Shown here piece by piece: positions 49,477 to 58,641 of a stretch of 64,000 nucleotides of DNA. Under the pieces are notes generated by a model. The model saw nothing but the letters and a program-made list of their open reading frames with translations, was not told where the DNA came from and made no database searches. A program made the translations under genes and the position numbers. Source of the stretch: Streptomyces sp. SM11 (GTDB taxonomy: Bacteria; Actinomycetota; Actinomycetes; Streptomycetales; Streptomycetaceae). The first letter of the stretch is position 1; each line of letters begins with the position of its first letter. The stretch lies in assembly GCF_002910905.1 (NCBI RefSeq), contig NZ_NEUE01000293.1, forward strand, positions 16,242 to 80,241, written 5' to 3'.

Positions 49477-50535
49477 ATGACGGAGAACCTTCGCCCGAGC
49501 GGCGCGCACCCGACGGACCAGGACCCGACCCCGTACGGCCGTGGCACGGCGTACGACCCCTCCTACGGCACGGCGTACGACGGCGCCGCGGGCGGCTACC
49601 CGCCGCCGCCCCCGTACGCCCCCACCAGCAGGCGCCGGGCGAAGCGGCCGGTCGCGCTGCTGGCGGCGGTGGCGATCGCCGCGGGCGTGATCGGCGGCGG
49701 CACCGCCACCCTCGTCGGACAGCTGAACGACGGGGGCTCCGGCGCCACCGGTTCGGGCGGCGCGGTCAACGGCACCACCGTCTCGCAGAGCAGCAAGGGC
49801 ACCGTCACGGGCGTCGCGGAGGCGGTCTCGCCCGCCATCGTGGAGATCGGCGCGGCCTCGTCGGCGGGCAAGTCCACCGGGTCCGGTGTGGTGATCACCG
49901 AGGACGGCGAGATCGTCACCAACAACCACGTCATCTCGGGCGCGCAGCAGATCCAGGTCACCCTCTCCACCGGCAGGACGTACACCGCCGACGTCGTGGG
50001 CACCGACCCCGGCAAGGACCTCGCGCTCATCAAGCTCCGGGGCGCGAGCGGGCTGAAGACGGCCACGCTCGGCGACTCCTCGCAGGTCAAGGTCGGTGAC
50101 CAGGTCGTGGCGATCGGCTCGCCGGAGGGCCTGACCGGCACCGTCACCAGCGGCATCGTCTCCGCCCTCGACCGGGACGTCACCGTGGCCAAGGACGACT
50201 CCGGCGGCTCGGGACAGGGGCAGGACCGGCAGGGCGGCGGCAACGGGCCGTGGCCGTTCGAGTTCGGGGGGCAGCAGTTCAACGGCGACACGGGCGAGGA
50301 GACGACGACGTACAAGGCGCTCCAGACCGACGCCTCGCTCAACCCCGGCAACTCCGGCGGGGCGCTGATCAACATGGACGGCGAGATCATCGGCATCAAC
50401 TCCGCCATGTACGCGCCCAGTTCCTCGGCCGCCGGCAGCGGTTCCGCGACGGGCAGCGTGGGCCTCGGCTTCGCGATCCCGGTGAACACCCTCAAGGCCG
50501 ACCTGGACACCCTGCGCGCGGGCGACGGTTCCTGA
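49477..50535 (+). CDS. HtrA/DegP-like trypsin-type serine protease without PDZ domain
   Basis: A 352-aa protein. A Pro/Tyr/Gly-rich cytoplasmic tail is followed by one span (RPVALLAAVAIAAGVIGGGTATLVG, ~55-79) and an extracytoplasmic chymotrypsin-fold domain with the triad His in VTNNHVISG, Asp in GKDLALIKL, Ser in NPGNSGGALI. No PDZ domain follows the protease, unlike DegP. It directly precedes an MprAB-like two-component system, the same order as the mycobacterial pepD/mprAB stress locus in reverse, which suggests envelope-stress function. Confidence 0.87.
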   Translation: MTENLRPSGAHPTDQDPTPYGRGTAYDPSYGTAYDGAAGGYPPPPPYAPTSRRRAKRPVALLAAVAIAAGVIGGGTATLVGQLNDGGSGATGSGGAVNGTTVSQSSKGTVTGVAEAVSPAIVEIGAASSAGKSTGSGVVITEDGEIVTNNHVISGAQQIQVTLSTGRTYTADVVGTDPGKDLALIKLRGASGLKTATLGDSSQVKVGDQVVAIGSPEGLTGTVTSGIVSALDRDVTVAKDDSGGSGQGQDRQGGGNGPWPFEFGGQQFNGDTGEETTTYKALQTDASLNPGNSGGALINMDGEIIGINSAMYAPSSSAAGSGSATGSVGLGFAIPVNTLKADLDTLRAGDGS

Positions 50536-50613
50536 TCCCGCACACCGCCCCGGCCGTGCAAGGCTGAGACACCCCCCGCAGACCGGGTCGACGCGAGAAG
50601 AGGACCAGCAACG

Positions 50614-51351
50614 ATGAGCCCCGCCGAAGACGATCCCCAGCGCATCCTGATCGTCGACGACGAGCCGGCCGTGCGCGAGGCTCTCCAGCGCAGCCTCGCC
50701 TTCGAGGGGTACGGCACCCAGGTCGCGGTCGACGGCTACGACGCCCTGGCGATGACCGAGGCGTACGCCCCCGACCTCATCGTCCTGGACATCCAGATGC
50801 CCCGGATGGACGGCCTCACCGCCGCCCGCCGCATCCGGGCCACCGGCTCGACCACGCCCATCCTCATGCTCACCGCCCGCGACACCGTCGGGGACCGGGT
50901 CACCGGCCTCGACGCCGGCGCGGACGACTACCTGGTCAAGCCGTTCGAGCTGGACGAGCTCTTCGCCCGCATCCGGGCCCTGCTGCGCCGCAGCTCCTAC
51001 GCCTCGGCGGCGGCGGACGCGGAGGCCCCCGACGACGACGCCCTCTCCTTCGCCGACCTGCGGATGGACCTGGCCACCCGCGAGGTCACCCGGGGCGAGC
51101 GGCGGGTGGAGCTGACCCGTACCGAGTTCACGCTGCTGGAGATGTTCCTGTCCCACCCACGCCAGGTGCTGACCCGGGAGCAGATCCTCAAGGCCGTCTG
51201 GGGCTTCGACTTCGAACCGAGCTCCAACTCCCTGGACGTGTACGTGATGTACCTGCGCCGCAAGACGGAGGCGGGCGGCGAGCCGCGTCTCGTCCACACC
51301 GTGCGCGGGGTGGGCTACGCGCTGCGTTCGGGCGGGAGCGGGGAGGCGTGA
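50614..51351 (+). CDS. OmpR-family response regulator (MprA-like)
   Basis: A 245-aa response regulator. The receiver has IVDDEPAVREAL, phospho-Asp in LIVLDIQMPRMDG, Thr in ILMLTARD and Lys in DYLVKPFELDEL. The winged helix ends in LRMDLATREVTRGERRVELTRTEF and LDVYVMYLRRKTEAGG. The stop overlaps the kinase start (GTGA), so the pair is translationally coupled. It probably responds to envelope stress with the protease next to it. Confidence 0.92.
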   Translation: MSPAEDDPQRILIVDDEPAVREALQRSLAFEGYGTQVAVDGYDALAMTEAYAPDLIVLDIQMPRMDGLTAARRIRATGSTTPILMLTARDTVGDRVTGLDAGADDYLVKPFELDELFARIRALLRRSSYASAAADAEAPDDDALSFADLRMDLATREVTRGERRVELTRTEFTLLEMFLSHPRQVLTREQILKAVWGFDFEPSSNSLDVYVMYLRRKTEAGGEPRLVHTVRGVGYALRSGGSGEA

Positions 51352-52799
51352 GCACGGCGGACACCCCTGCGGGCAGGGCCGGGCCCGCCAGGAACGGGCC
51401 GGTGCGCCGCTTCCGGGCGCTGCCGCTGCGCTCGCGGCTCGCGATGCTGGTGGCCACGGCGGTCGCGGTGGCGGTGGCGGCGGTGGCGGTGGCCTGCTGG
51501 GTCACCACGCGCGACCGGCTGACCGAGCAGCTCGACACGACGCTGTCCCAGGTGGAGCCGAACGAGAACGCGATCCGTCTGCTGACGGCGTCCTGCACGA
51601 GCGGGCTGCCCGGCGACTTCCAGATCGTGGGGCCGTACACGATCCAGCTGGTGCCGGCCGTGGGGCAGAAGCCGTGCACGGTGCCCGGCAAGTCCGCCAT
51701 CCCGATCGACGCCACGGACCGGGCTGTCGCCGGCGGGCTGCGCGAGGACGCGACGCACACGACCACGGCCGAGGACGGCACGGAGATGCGGGTCCACACC
51801 TCGCCCGCCGGTCCGGACCGCCCCGGCCTCGCGGTCTCCGTGGCCGTCTCCATGAAACAGGTCACCGATCCGCTGAACCAGCTGGCCTGGGTGCTGCTCA
51901 TCGTCTCCGGCATCGGTGTGATCGGCGCGGGTGCGGCCGGGCTGTGGATCGCGCGTGCCGGGCTCCGGCCGGTCGACGAGCTCGCCGAGGCCGTCGAGCA
52001 CGTGGCCCGTACCGAGGACCTGACCGTACGCATCCCGGTGGACGGCGAGGACGAGATCGCCCGGCTCTCCAGCTCGTTCAACTCGATGACGGCCCAGCTC
52101 GCCTCCTCCCGCGACCGCCAGGCCCAGCTGATCGCGGACGCGGGCCACGAACTGCGCACCCCGCTGACCTCGCTCCGGACGAACGTGGAGCTGCTGGCCC
52201 GCAGCGACGAGACGGGCCGGGTGATCCCGCCGGAGGACCGCAAGGCGCTGATGGCCTCGGTGAAGGCGCAGATGACGGAGCTGGCCGCACTGATCGGCGA
52301 CCTCCAGGAACTGGCCCGCCCGGACGCGGCCGAACCCGGCCCGCTCCAGGTGGTGGCCCTGCACGACATCACCCGCACCGCCCTGCGCCGCGCCCGTCTG
52401 CGCGGCCCCGAGCTGACGATCACCGACGACCTGGCCCCCTGGTACGTACGGGCCGAACCGGCGGCCCTGGAGCGGGCGATCGTCAACGTCCTGGACAACG
52501 CGGTGAAGTTCAGCCCGCCCCGCGCCACGATCGACGTGCGCCTGCACCGGGGCGAGCTGACGGTACGGGACCGGGGCCCCGGCATCCCCGCCGAGGAACT
52601 CCCGCACGTCTTCGAACGCTTCTGGCGCTCCCCGTCCGCCCGCCAGCTCCCCGGCTCGGGCCTGGGCCTGTCCATCGTGGCCCGTACGGTGCACCAGACG
52701 GGCGGCGCGATCGCCCTGCGCCCGGCCCCGGACGGCGGCCCCGGCACCGTGGCGGCACTCACGCTGCCGGGGGCGCCGACACCGCCGCCGGAGATGTGA
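51348..52799 (+). CDS. Sensor histidine kinase (MprB-like)
   Basis: A 483-aa membrane kinase. Two spans (~35-57 LAMLVATAVAVAVAAVAVACW and ~175-200 LAWVLLIVSGIGVIGAGAAGLWI) flank an extracytoplasmic sensor domain; then HAMP (~200-250), HisKA with phospho-His in DAGHELRTPLTSLRTNVELL, and HATPase (N-box ILDNAVKFSPP-like LDNAVKFSPP, G1 VRDRGPGIP, F-box FERFWRS, G2 GSGLGLSIVA). Overlaps the response regulator by four bases. Confidence 0.92.
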   Translation: MSTADTPAGRAGPARNGPVRRFRALPLRSRLAMLVATAVAVAVAAVAVACWVTTRDRLTEQLDTTLSQVEPNENAIRLLTASCTSGLPGDFQIVGPYTIQLVPAVGQKPCTVPGKSAIPIDATDRAVAGGLREDATHTTTAEDGTEMRVHTSPAGPDRPGLAVSVAVSMKQVTDPLNQLAWVLLIVSGIGVIGAGAAGLWIARAGLRPVDELAEAVEHVARTEDLTVRIPVDGEDEIARLSSSFNSMTAQLASSRDRQAQLIADAGHELRTPLTSLRTNVELLARSDETGRVIPPEDRKALMASVKAQMTELAALIGDLQELARPDAAEPGPLQVVALHDITRTALRRARLRGPELTITDDLAPWYVRAEPAALERAIVNVLDNAVKFSPPRATIDVRLHRGELTVRDRGPGIPAEELPHVFERFWRSPSARQLPGSGLGLSIVARTVHQTGGAIALRPAPDGGPGTVAALTLPGAPTPPPEM

Positions 52800-52820
52800 G
52801 GCGGCACCTCCGGCCGGCCG

Positions 52821-53753
52821 TCACCCCGTCGGGTTGTGCCGGATCAGCGACTCGACCAGCCCGGACCGCTGGTTCGGGTAGTCCAGCGGGACGATGCCGA
52901 GCCCCGTCCACCCGGCGGTCTCGGCTCGGTCGAGGAAGGAGTGCACCTGCGGGTTGAGCCGGTCGGCGTTCCAGCGGGGCGGCATCAGGGCGGCGGTGGA
53001 GACGTAGTTCATGAAGAACTTGCCCGGCTGCTGGGCCGCCTTGCGGAACTGCGCCTCGATCTTCGGGTACTTGGCGAACGGCTCCGCCATGTAGTCGTCC
53101 CGGATGTCGAAGAGGGCCTGGTCCCCGTACCGCACCCCGGGCAGCCCGCCGTTGTCCGCGAGCACCACCACCTTGCCCCGGGCCCCGCCGAGGTCGGGCA
53201 GGGTGGAGTCGAGGCGGAACAGGGGCCGCCAGCCCCGCACGTCCAGGTAGTCGTCGAAGACCGCCCGGAACGCGGCGTCGCTCTCGGAGGAGTACTCCTG
53301 CTTGACCCGCATCAGCACGGTCTCGCTCGGGTGCCTGGCGAGGAAGTCCCAACAGGCGACGAGGACATCGCCGAACATCATGTTCTGGAACGAGGCCCCG
53401 TGGTGGATCGCGAACGAGCCGTCGATGAGCCGGCACCGTACGTCCAGGAAGCGGATCCCGCTCTCCAGCTGCTGCGCGATCGTCGTGTTCTGGCACTCCG
53501 ACCAGGGACCGCCGAACCGAGCCCCCGAGTCGTGCGTGCCCGGGATCGTGAGCCGCCGGAGCGCGGTGCCGTCGGGCAGGGCGGCCATCCATTCCCGCGT
53601 CCCCCGGACCGCCCGGCGGCCCGCCTCCCGGGTGGCGGCGACGGCGGGTGCGACGCCGACGAAAGCGGTGGCCGAGACGGCCAGGGCGCCGGCCAGGAAG
53701 CCTCTGCGGGAGGCCGGGGAGAGGGACTCGGGCGTACGCGCGGGGGTGGACAT
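52821..53753 (-). CDS. Secreted phosphatidylinositol-specific phospholipase C-like protein
   Basis: A 310-aa exported protein. A twin-arginine-like signal (SRRGFLAGALAVSATAFVGVAPAVA) precedes a PI-PLC X-type TIM-barrel: catalytic His in RLTIPGTHDSGARF and FAIHHGASFQ, with GIRFLDVRCR and RGKVVVLADNGG. It should cleave phosphatidylinositol to a cyclic inositol phosphate. GGAGGC precedes ATG 53753. It is convergent with the two-component system. Confidence 0.9.
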   Translation of the reverse strand: MSTPARTPESLSPASRRGFLAGALAVSATAFVGVAPAVAATREAGRRAVRGTREWMAALPDGTALRRLTIPGTHDSGARFGGPWSECQNTTIAQQLESGIRFLDVRCRLIDGSFAIHHGASFQNMMFGDVLVACWDFLARHPSETVLMRVKQEYSSESDAAFRAVFDDYLDVRGWRPLFRLDSTLPDLGGARGKVVVLADNGGLPGVRYGDQALFDIRDDYMAEPFAKYPKIEAQFRKAAQQPGKFFMNYVSTAALMPPRWNADRLNPQVHSFLDRAETAGWTGLGIVPLDYPNQRSGLVESLIRHNPTG

Positions 53754-53912
53754 GCGGGGTGCCTCCAAGGGCCGTGGGGGGGCTGGGCCCTTGGATTCTG
53801 ACGGGCACACGTCACCTCCGGAAGGGGACGGACGCCTTCTTCGGCTGAGTGCACACGGCGACGCCCCCGGGGGACGTGCGCCCGCCGGGGCGGACGCGCC
53901 CGCCCGGTCGCC

Positions 53913-54070
53913 TCAGGCCGCGGGCTGGAAGGCCGGGTACGTCAGGTAGCCCGCGTCGCCTCCCTCGAAGTACGTGGCCTCCTCCGCCGGCGCGATCGGC
54001 ACACCGGTGCGCAGCCGCTCGACCAGATCCGGGTTGGCCAGGAAGGCCCGGCGTCCCGGGTGATGGCGCG
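53913..54070 (-). pseudogene. C-terminal remnant of an old-yellow-enzyme family oxidoreductase
   Basis: RRAFLANPDLVERLRTGVPIAPAEEATYFEGGDAGYLTYPAF up to TGA (53915-53913) is the typical end of NADH:flavin oxidoreductases (OYE), where FIANPDLV and the terminal YTDYP-like stretch are conserved. Upstream sequence, including the TIM-barrel, is missing. Otherwise the 53754-54343 stretch shows no gene. Confidence 0.75.
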
Positions 54071-54343
54071 GCCGCCCTGTCGGGGGTGGGAGGGTGCGAA
54101 GAGGTCATGAAGGGTTTCCCTGTATGTGGGTAGCCGTGAGGGCCGGACACGAAGTCGCGAAGATTATGTCCGCCCCCGGCTGTGCGTGTCAGAACTGGTC
54201 GTGAACGAACTTCCACATAGAATCTGGCGGCTGCGCCATCCGGCGGCGCTCTCTCACACGTGGCGGTGACCCTGTTCCCCGGCCGGACCAGCACCGGGTG
54301 TCCAGGGTGGGCGCGCCGTGCGTCCCGAGCCGAGACTCACGCC

Positions 54344-56557
54344 ATGAGACATCTTCCCTCGCGGCGCCATGGGCGTCCTCGTAGGCGTATCGGCTCCGCC
54401 GGACTCGCCTATGTGACGGCCCTCGCGGCCGTCCCCCTCCTTGTGCTCGGCCCGGGTGCCGCTCCGGCATCGGCCGCGCCCTTGCCCGGCGGGCTCGGGC
54501 CCTGTGTTCCCGGAGACTGCCCCGACCCGTTCCCGGGCATCAACAACGGTCCCATCGCGGGCCGGGACAACGCGATCAGCATGTTCGTGGGTGACGACTT
54601 CCTCGTCCGCGGTTCTGCGGCGGAGGCCGAGGGGCGCGTCGTCGTCCTGGACGACTTCGACATGAACAAGGACGCCCAGGCGAGTCAGGCCTACAACGTC
54701 GGAGAGGCAGGCGTCGGATCGCGTGTTGCGCCGCCCGTCGGAGCGGACTGGCTGACCACCGGTGGCGATATCACCGTGGCGACGGGCCAGCAGGTGCTGG
54801 CCGAGGCCGGCGTCGTACGGTACGCCGGCTCGCTGACCGGCACGGTCGAGGCCACCCTCACCCAGGACGACGCGGCCGTCACCCCCTACACCGCCCTCAG
54901 GGACGAGCTCACCACTGCGAGCCACTGCTACGCGCGCGTCGACGGCGCCCCCAGGACGCCCACAGGGACGGCCGTCAACCAGGGCTTCCAGACGCTGTTC
55001 ACCGGTGACGGGACCTCCGCGCTCCAAGTCTTCAACGTCGACTTCAACCTGACGGGACCCTCGGGTGCCCAGCAGGGCATCGTCTTCGCCGGCATTCCCG
55101 ACGACGCGACGATTCTCGTCAACATCGTGGGCGCGAACCGGACGCTCAACACCTACAGCGGCGGGATCGACGACGCCACCGATCCGCTCAACGCCTACCG
55201 CGAGCGTCTCTTGTGGAACATCCCCGACGCCACCACGGTGAACCTCACCGGAACCGGCCAGTTCCAGGGCAGCTTCCTCATCGGGGAGCAGAGCTCGGCC
55301 ACCACGGTCACCCTGCCGGGCATCAACGGACGCTTCTTCACCACCGGATCGCTCACCCACACCAGCGCCGCCACGGGCGGCGGCGGCCAGGAGTTCCACG
55401 CCTACCCCTTCAACGGCGACCTGCCCGACTGCACGACCCCGCAGCCGGTCACCGGTGCGGTGGAGGTACTGAAGACGGACTCCGAAACCGACGCGGCACT
55501 GCCGGGCGCGACGTTCCAGCTCTGGGAGGAGACCAACGGAACGGCCGGCCTCCAGACCGACGGCGCCACTCCTGACACCACGGTCGGGGCATCCTGCACC
55601 ACCGACGCGGAAGGTACGTGCTCCCGGACGGTTGAGACAGGGACGTACTACTGGCAGGAAACGGAAGCCCCCGACGGATACGACCTCCCCGACCCCGCCG
55701 TCTTCGGACCCCTCGTACTCACCGAGGAGAACGCAGACACCGGCGTCTCAGTCACCGCCACCAACACCAGCACACCGACCGACCCGACCACAGGTTCGGT
55801 AGAGGTACTGAAGACGGACTCCGAAACCGACGCGGCACTGCCGGGCGCGACATTCCAGCTCTGGGAAGAGACCAACGGAACGGCCGGCCTCCAGACCGAC
55901 GGCGCCACTCCTGACACCACGGTCGGGGCATCCTGCACCACCGACGCGGAAGGTACGTGCTCCCGGACGGTTGAGACAGGGACGTACTACTGGCAGGAAA
56001 CGGAAGCCCCCGACGGATACGACCTCCCCGACCCCGCCGTCTTCGGACCCCTCGTACTCACCGAGGAGAACGCAGACACCGGCGTCTCAGTCACCGCCAC
56101 CAACACCAGCACACCGATTCCGCCGGGCCCCGGCACCGTCAAGCTGCTCAAGACCGATGCCGACAGCGGTCGGCCGCTGCCGGGCGCGACGTTCGAGCTG
56201 TGGGAAGAGACCAACGGGCGTGAAGACCTCCAGACAGGCGGCAGCGACCCCGATACCCGTGTCGGGACCGCCTGCACCACGAACGGCGCGGGCCTGTGCT
56301 CCTTCGACGACCTGGACCACGGCACGTACTACCTGCGAGAGACCGGCGTACCGGATGGCTACGTCCTGCCCGGCGACCCGGTCGCGGGACCGTACGTCGT
56401 CAGCGGTGACCAGGAGGTCGTGATCGCGCGGCTCGCCAACGACCGTGACGACAAGCCCTGTAAGGACACGGGCTACGGATACGGCTACGGCCACGGACAC
56501 GGAGACGACGCGTACGGTTCGTGTCCCGGCCGTAAGGGGTACGCCGGGGCCGCCTGA
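54344..56557 (+). CDS. Secreted choice-of-anchor A protein with three SpaA/Cna-B-type repeats
   Basis: A 737-aa surface/secreted protein. The signal peptide (~1-43) leads to a choice-of-anchor A domain (~50-360: PIAGRDNAISMFVGDDFLVRG, QGIVFAGIPDDATILVNIVG, FQGSFLIGEQSSATTVTLPGINGRFFTTG). Three prealbumin-like SpaA repeats follow, each with KTD(S/A)xTxxALPGATFxLWEETNG and TGTYYWQETEAPDGY motifs; the first two are almost identical. No LPXTG/LAXTG signal is present; the C-terminus is a His/Gly/Tyr-rich tail (GYGYGYGHGHGDDAYGSC). It could be an adhesive or surface protein with isopeptide-bond pilin-like domains. Confidence 0.85.
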   Translation: MRHLPSRRHGRPRRRIGSAGLAYVTALAAVPLLVLGPGAAPASAAPLPGGLGPCVPGDCPDPFPGINNGPIAGRDNAISMFVGDDFLVRGSAAEAEGRVVVLDDFDMNKDAQASQAYNVGEAGVGSRVAPPVGADWLTTGGDITVATGQQVLAEAGVVRYAGSLTGTVEATLTQDDAAVTPYTALRDELTTASHCYARVDGAPRTPTGTAVNQGFQTLFTGDGTSALQVFNVDFNLTGPSGAQQGIVFAGIPDDATILVNIVGANRTLNTYSGGIDDATDPLNAYRERLLWNIPDATTVNLTGTGQFQGSFLIGEQSSATTVTLPGINGRFFTTGSLTHTSAATGGGGQEFHAYPFNGDLPDCTTPQPVTGAVEVLKTDSETDAALPGATFQLWEETNGTAGLQTDGATPDTTVGASCTTDAEGTCSRTVETGTYYWQETEAPDGYDLPDPAVFGPLVLTEENADTGVSVTATNTSTPTDPTTGSVEVLKTDSETDAALPGATFQLWEETNGTAGLQTDGATPDTTVGASCTTDAEGTCSRTVETGTYYWQETEAPDGYDLPDPAVFGPLVLTEENADTGVSVTATNTSTPIPPGPGTVKLLKTDADSGRPLPGATFELWEETNGREDLQTGGSDPDTRVGTACTTNGAGLCSFDDLDHGTYYLRETGVPDGYVLPGDPVAGPYVVSGDQEVVIARLANDRDDKPCKDTGYGYGYGHGHGDDAYGSCPGRKGYAGAA
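55458..56117 (+). repeat. Recent 339-bp in-frame tandem duplication
   Basis: 55458-55778 and 55797-56117 are near-identical over 321 bp (period 339, 113 codons) with only a few silent differences, such as GAG/GAA in the Trp-Glu-Glu motif. It encodes the first two SpaA-like modules. The third module (from about 56136) is clearly diverged. Confidence 0.9.
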
Positions 56558-56617
56558 CCGCCGTAGGTCCTGCAGTCCCGGCTTTGAGTCCGGCGACCTG
56601 GACCTGTGCACGTACCC

Positions 56618-56653
56618 GCGACCGGTGCCACCCCTCCAGGTGGCACCGGTCGC
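56618..56653. terminator. Bidirectional terminator
   Basis: GCGACCGGTGCCACC and GGTGGCACCGGTCGC form 15-bp perfect arms around a 6-nt loop. It lies between the plus-strand surface-protein gene and the convergent minus-strand hypothetical gene. Confidence 0.8.
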
Positions 56654-56773
56654 TGCGAATGAAGTACAGCAGGCACCGGCCCCCGTCATCATCGATCTCG
56701 TGTAAACGTGCTCGTTCCGCTACCCGGCAGGGTGACAACCACGCGCCGCCCGGGACCGCACCGGGACAGCACG

Positions 56774-57218
56774 TCACAGCGCAACCGTTGCCTGATACGG
56801 CATTAGCCGGCATGGCGACCCGCACAGGCAGCGCCCGGAGGTCAGGACGGGCAGCAAGTGCCGCGCCTGCACGGGGAACGCGAGGTACGGGCGTACCGTC
56901 CACTCCGTCCACCGGTCCCCGTGCCCGAGCGAGAACCCGCAGGTACGCCCCCGGTGCAGGGCGGCGATCGCCCGTACGCGGCCTCCCCCGCCGATGCACT
57001 CCAGGGCCTCGCGCCGCGCGTCGGGGGCCATGACCTCCGCGAGAGCCCGCGCTTCCGACTGGAAGCGGTTGATCGCCTCGGCCGCCGTGGGTACGGAGTA
57101 CCGCACAAAGGTGTCGGGGGCGCTGCTGCGCAGCAAGGGGTACATGGACCGCTCGCACCAGTAGGCATGGGGGGGCGAGCCCTGCGGGGTTCGTCGGATC
57201 GGGATCCGGTTCGCACAT
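56774..57218 (-). pseudogene. Hypothetical protein gene with a homopolymer frameshift
   Basis: ATG 57218 has AGGAG eight bases upstream and starts MCEPDPDPTNPAGLAP. A run of seven C on this strand (plus-strand G7 at 57169-57175) shifts the frame. With six C the protein continues as HAYWCERSMYPLLRSSAPD and on to TAAEAINRFQSEARALAEVM, ending LMPYQATVAL at 56774, about 148 residues. Codon third positions are G/C-rich along that path. No domain is recognised. The gene sits downstream of a 16-bp operator-like site (57407-57422). Confidence 0.7.
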
Positions 57219-57249
57219 GGCACGGACTCCTGACGTGACACCAGGAACA

Positions 57250-57290
57250 CCCCCCGCCCACAGCCGGCGTGACGAGCGGTGGGCGGGGGG
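57250..57290 (-). terminator. Terminator after the DUF397 gene
   Basis: CCCCCCGCCCAC and GTGGGCGGGGGG arms (12 bp) surround a 17-nt loop, between DUF397 and the downstream hypothetical gene on the minus strand. Confidence 0.65.
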
Positions 57291-57406
57291 CGCACTGGAT
57301 CGCGGCTCCCCCAACGGGCGGAGACGCAAGGGGAGTTGGCCGCGCACAGATGCGGCGGCGCACCAGGAAGTTAGCGTGTGACGCTACTCCGTTTCAAATG
57401 TTTGAC

Positions 57407-57422
57407 GTCTAACGGGTGAGAC
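57407..57422. promoter_or_regulatory. Second copy of the DUF5753-regulator operator-like site
   Basis: GTCTAACGGGTGAGAC differs at two positions from the perfect palindrome GTCTAACGCGTTAGAC at 58642-58657; both are preceded by GAC. It lies about 190 bp upstream of the frameshifted hypothetical gene start. Confidence 0.6.
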
Positions 57423-57503
57423 GCGAATCTGTGCGTCGGACTGAAAACGAGGGCGGCCCCCACCTGCGCCGGTGGAGGCCGCCTACTGCCGGAGCACTCA
57501 AGC

Positions 57504-57701
57504 TCAGGCCAAGTCGTCGAACTCGCCCTCCTTCGCACCGCCCAGGAACGCCCGGAGCTTGGTGCGCGTCGTACGGACGATCACGTCGGGGTTGTCGCTC
57601 TCGCGGAGCAGGATCTCACCGTCGTGCTCAGCGAGTTCCAGACAGTCGGAGCCCTCCGCGTTCGAGGACTTCGATGACTTGCGCCACTGAATTTCCAACA
57701 T
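57504..57701 (-). CDS. DUF397 protein
   Basis: A 65-aa protein: LEIQWRKSSKSSNAEGSDCLEL and IVRTTRTKLRAFLGGAKEGEFDDL, the compact DUF397 fold with its WRKSS and CVEVA-like core and the terminal F-x-G-x-K-x-GEFD. DUF397 genes in Streptomyces stand directly downstream of HTH/DUF5753 regulators (WhiJ/BldB-like systems, sometimes classed with Scr1-type toxin-antitoxin pairs). ATG 57701 follows AAGG; the upstream gene stops only ten bases before. Confidence 0.88.
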   Translation of the reverse strand: MLEIQWRKSSKSSNAEGSDCLELAEHDGEILLRESDNPDVIVRTTRTKLRAFLGGAKEGEFDDLA

Positions 57702-57711
57702 TCTCACGCCT

Positions 57712-58563
57712 TCATACTTGTTTAGCGATTCCACGAATGAAGTCTCGCGAGCTCTCCGGGTCGAGAGATCTCTCCTCAGTTCGGTCCAGCGCGACTCGCC
57801 AGTTCTCCAGACTCGTCTCCGAATCCAGGAAACCCGACCCGGTCGAGGTATCCGTCTGGACGGTGTCAAGCTGCGGGACGACACCGTAGACGTAGTGTGC
57901 CGAACTGCTGGCATACGGGAAACCGCCCGCCGCGAAGGGGATCGCGCGGATGACGACGTTCTCTCGGTCCGACTGCCTCAACAGGTGGTCGAGTTGACTG
58001 CGAGCGACAGACGCGCCGCCGTAGGTCATCCGCAGCGCCGCCTCGTGGATCAGGAACGTGCAGGAGGCCAGCTCCGCCCGGTCGAGGACATCGCGCCGCC
58101 TCAGCCGGTGCGACAGCTGGCGCCTCTGGCGGGCAGGGGTGGGCGGCGGCACGCTCTCCGCGAAGACGGCGCGTGCGTAGTCCTCGGTCTGGAGCAAGCC
58201 GGGCATATACATGATCTGCACCGACCTGATGCCGACACCGTGATATTCCAGTTCGGCCAGATCAAGGGCATCACTGGCAAGATGTCCCCGGTAATCCTCC
58301 CACCAGCCGTTTATGCGCTCGGTAGCCATTCCGGCAAGCGCCTCGACATAGGCATGGTCGGGGCACCCGTAGTGGCCGGCCCAGGCGCGTACCCGTTCGG
58401 CGCTCACGCCGAACCTTCCGGATTCGATGTTGCTGATGGTGGTGCGGTCCGTACCGAGCATCGCCGCCGCCTCGGTGAGCGACAGCCCGGTGTGCTCACG
58501 GACCCGACGCAGCTCGGTACCCAGTCGACGCTGACGCGCCGTGGGCGCCTTCCTCGATGGCAT
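57712..58563 (-). CDS. HTH regulator with DUF5753 domain (WhiJ/Scr1-type)
   Basis: A 283-aa regulator. Residues ~10-70 form an XRE helix-turn-helix (ELRRVREHTGLSLTEAAAMLGTDRTTISNIESGRFGVS); residues ~95-275 are a DUF5753 domain (YHGVGIRSVQIMYMPGLLQTEDYARAVF, CTFLIHEAALRMTYGGASVARSQLDHLL, HYVYGVVPQLDTVQTDTSTGSGFLD). ATG 58563 follows GAGGAGG. It is divergent from the HATPase gene, with a perfect 16-bp palindrome between them. The pair with DUF397 resembles developmental regulator pairs in Streptomyces. Confidence 0.92.
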   Translation of the reverse strand: MPSRKAPTARQRRLGTELRRVREHTGLSLTEAAAMLGTDRTTISNIESGRFGVSAERVRAWAGHYGCPDHAYVEALAGMATERINGWWEDYRGHLASDALDLAELEYHGVGIRSVQIMYMPGLLQTEDYARAVFAESVPPPTPARQRRQLSHRLRRRDVLDRAELASCTFLIHEAALRMTYGGASVARSQLDHLLRQSDRENVVIRAIPFAAGGFPYASSSAHYVYGVVPQLDTVQTDTSTGSGFLDSETSLENWRVALDRTEERSLDPESSRDFIRGIAKQV

Positions 58564-58641
58564 CGGCCCTCCTCTTGTCGGTTCCCAGTGTGGACCCTCA
58601 CTCGGCACGTATCCAACTAGTCGAGATAGTTACGAGAGGAC

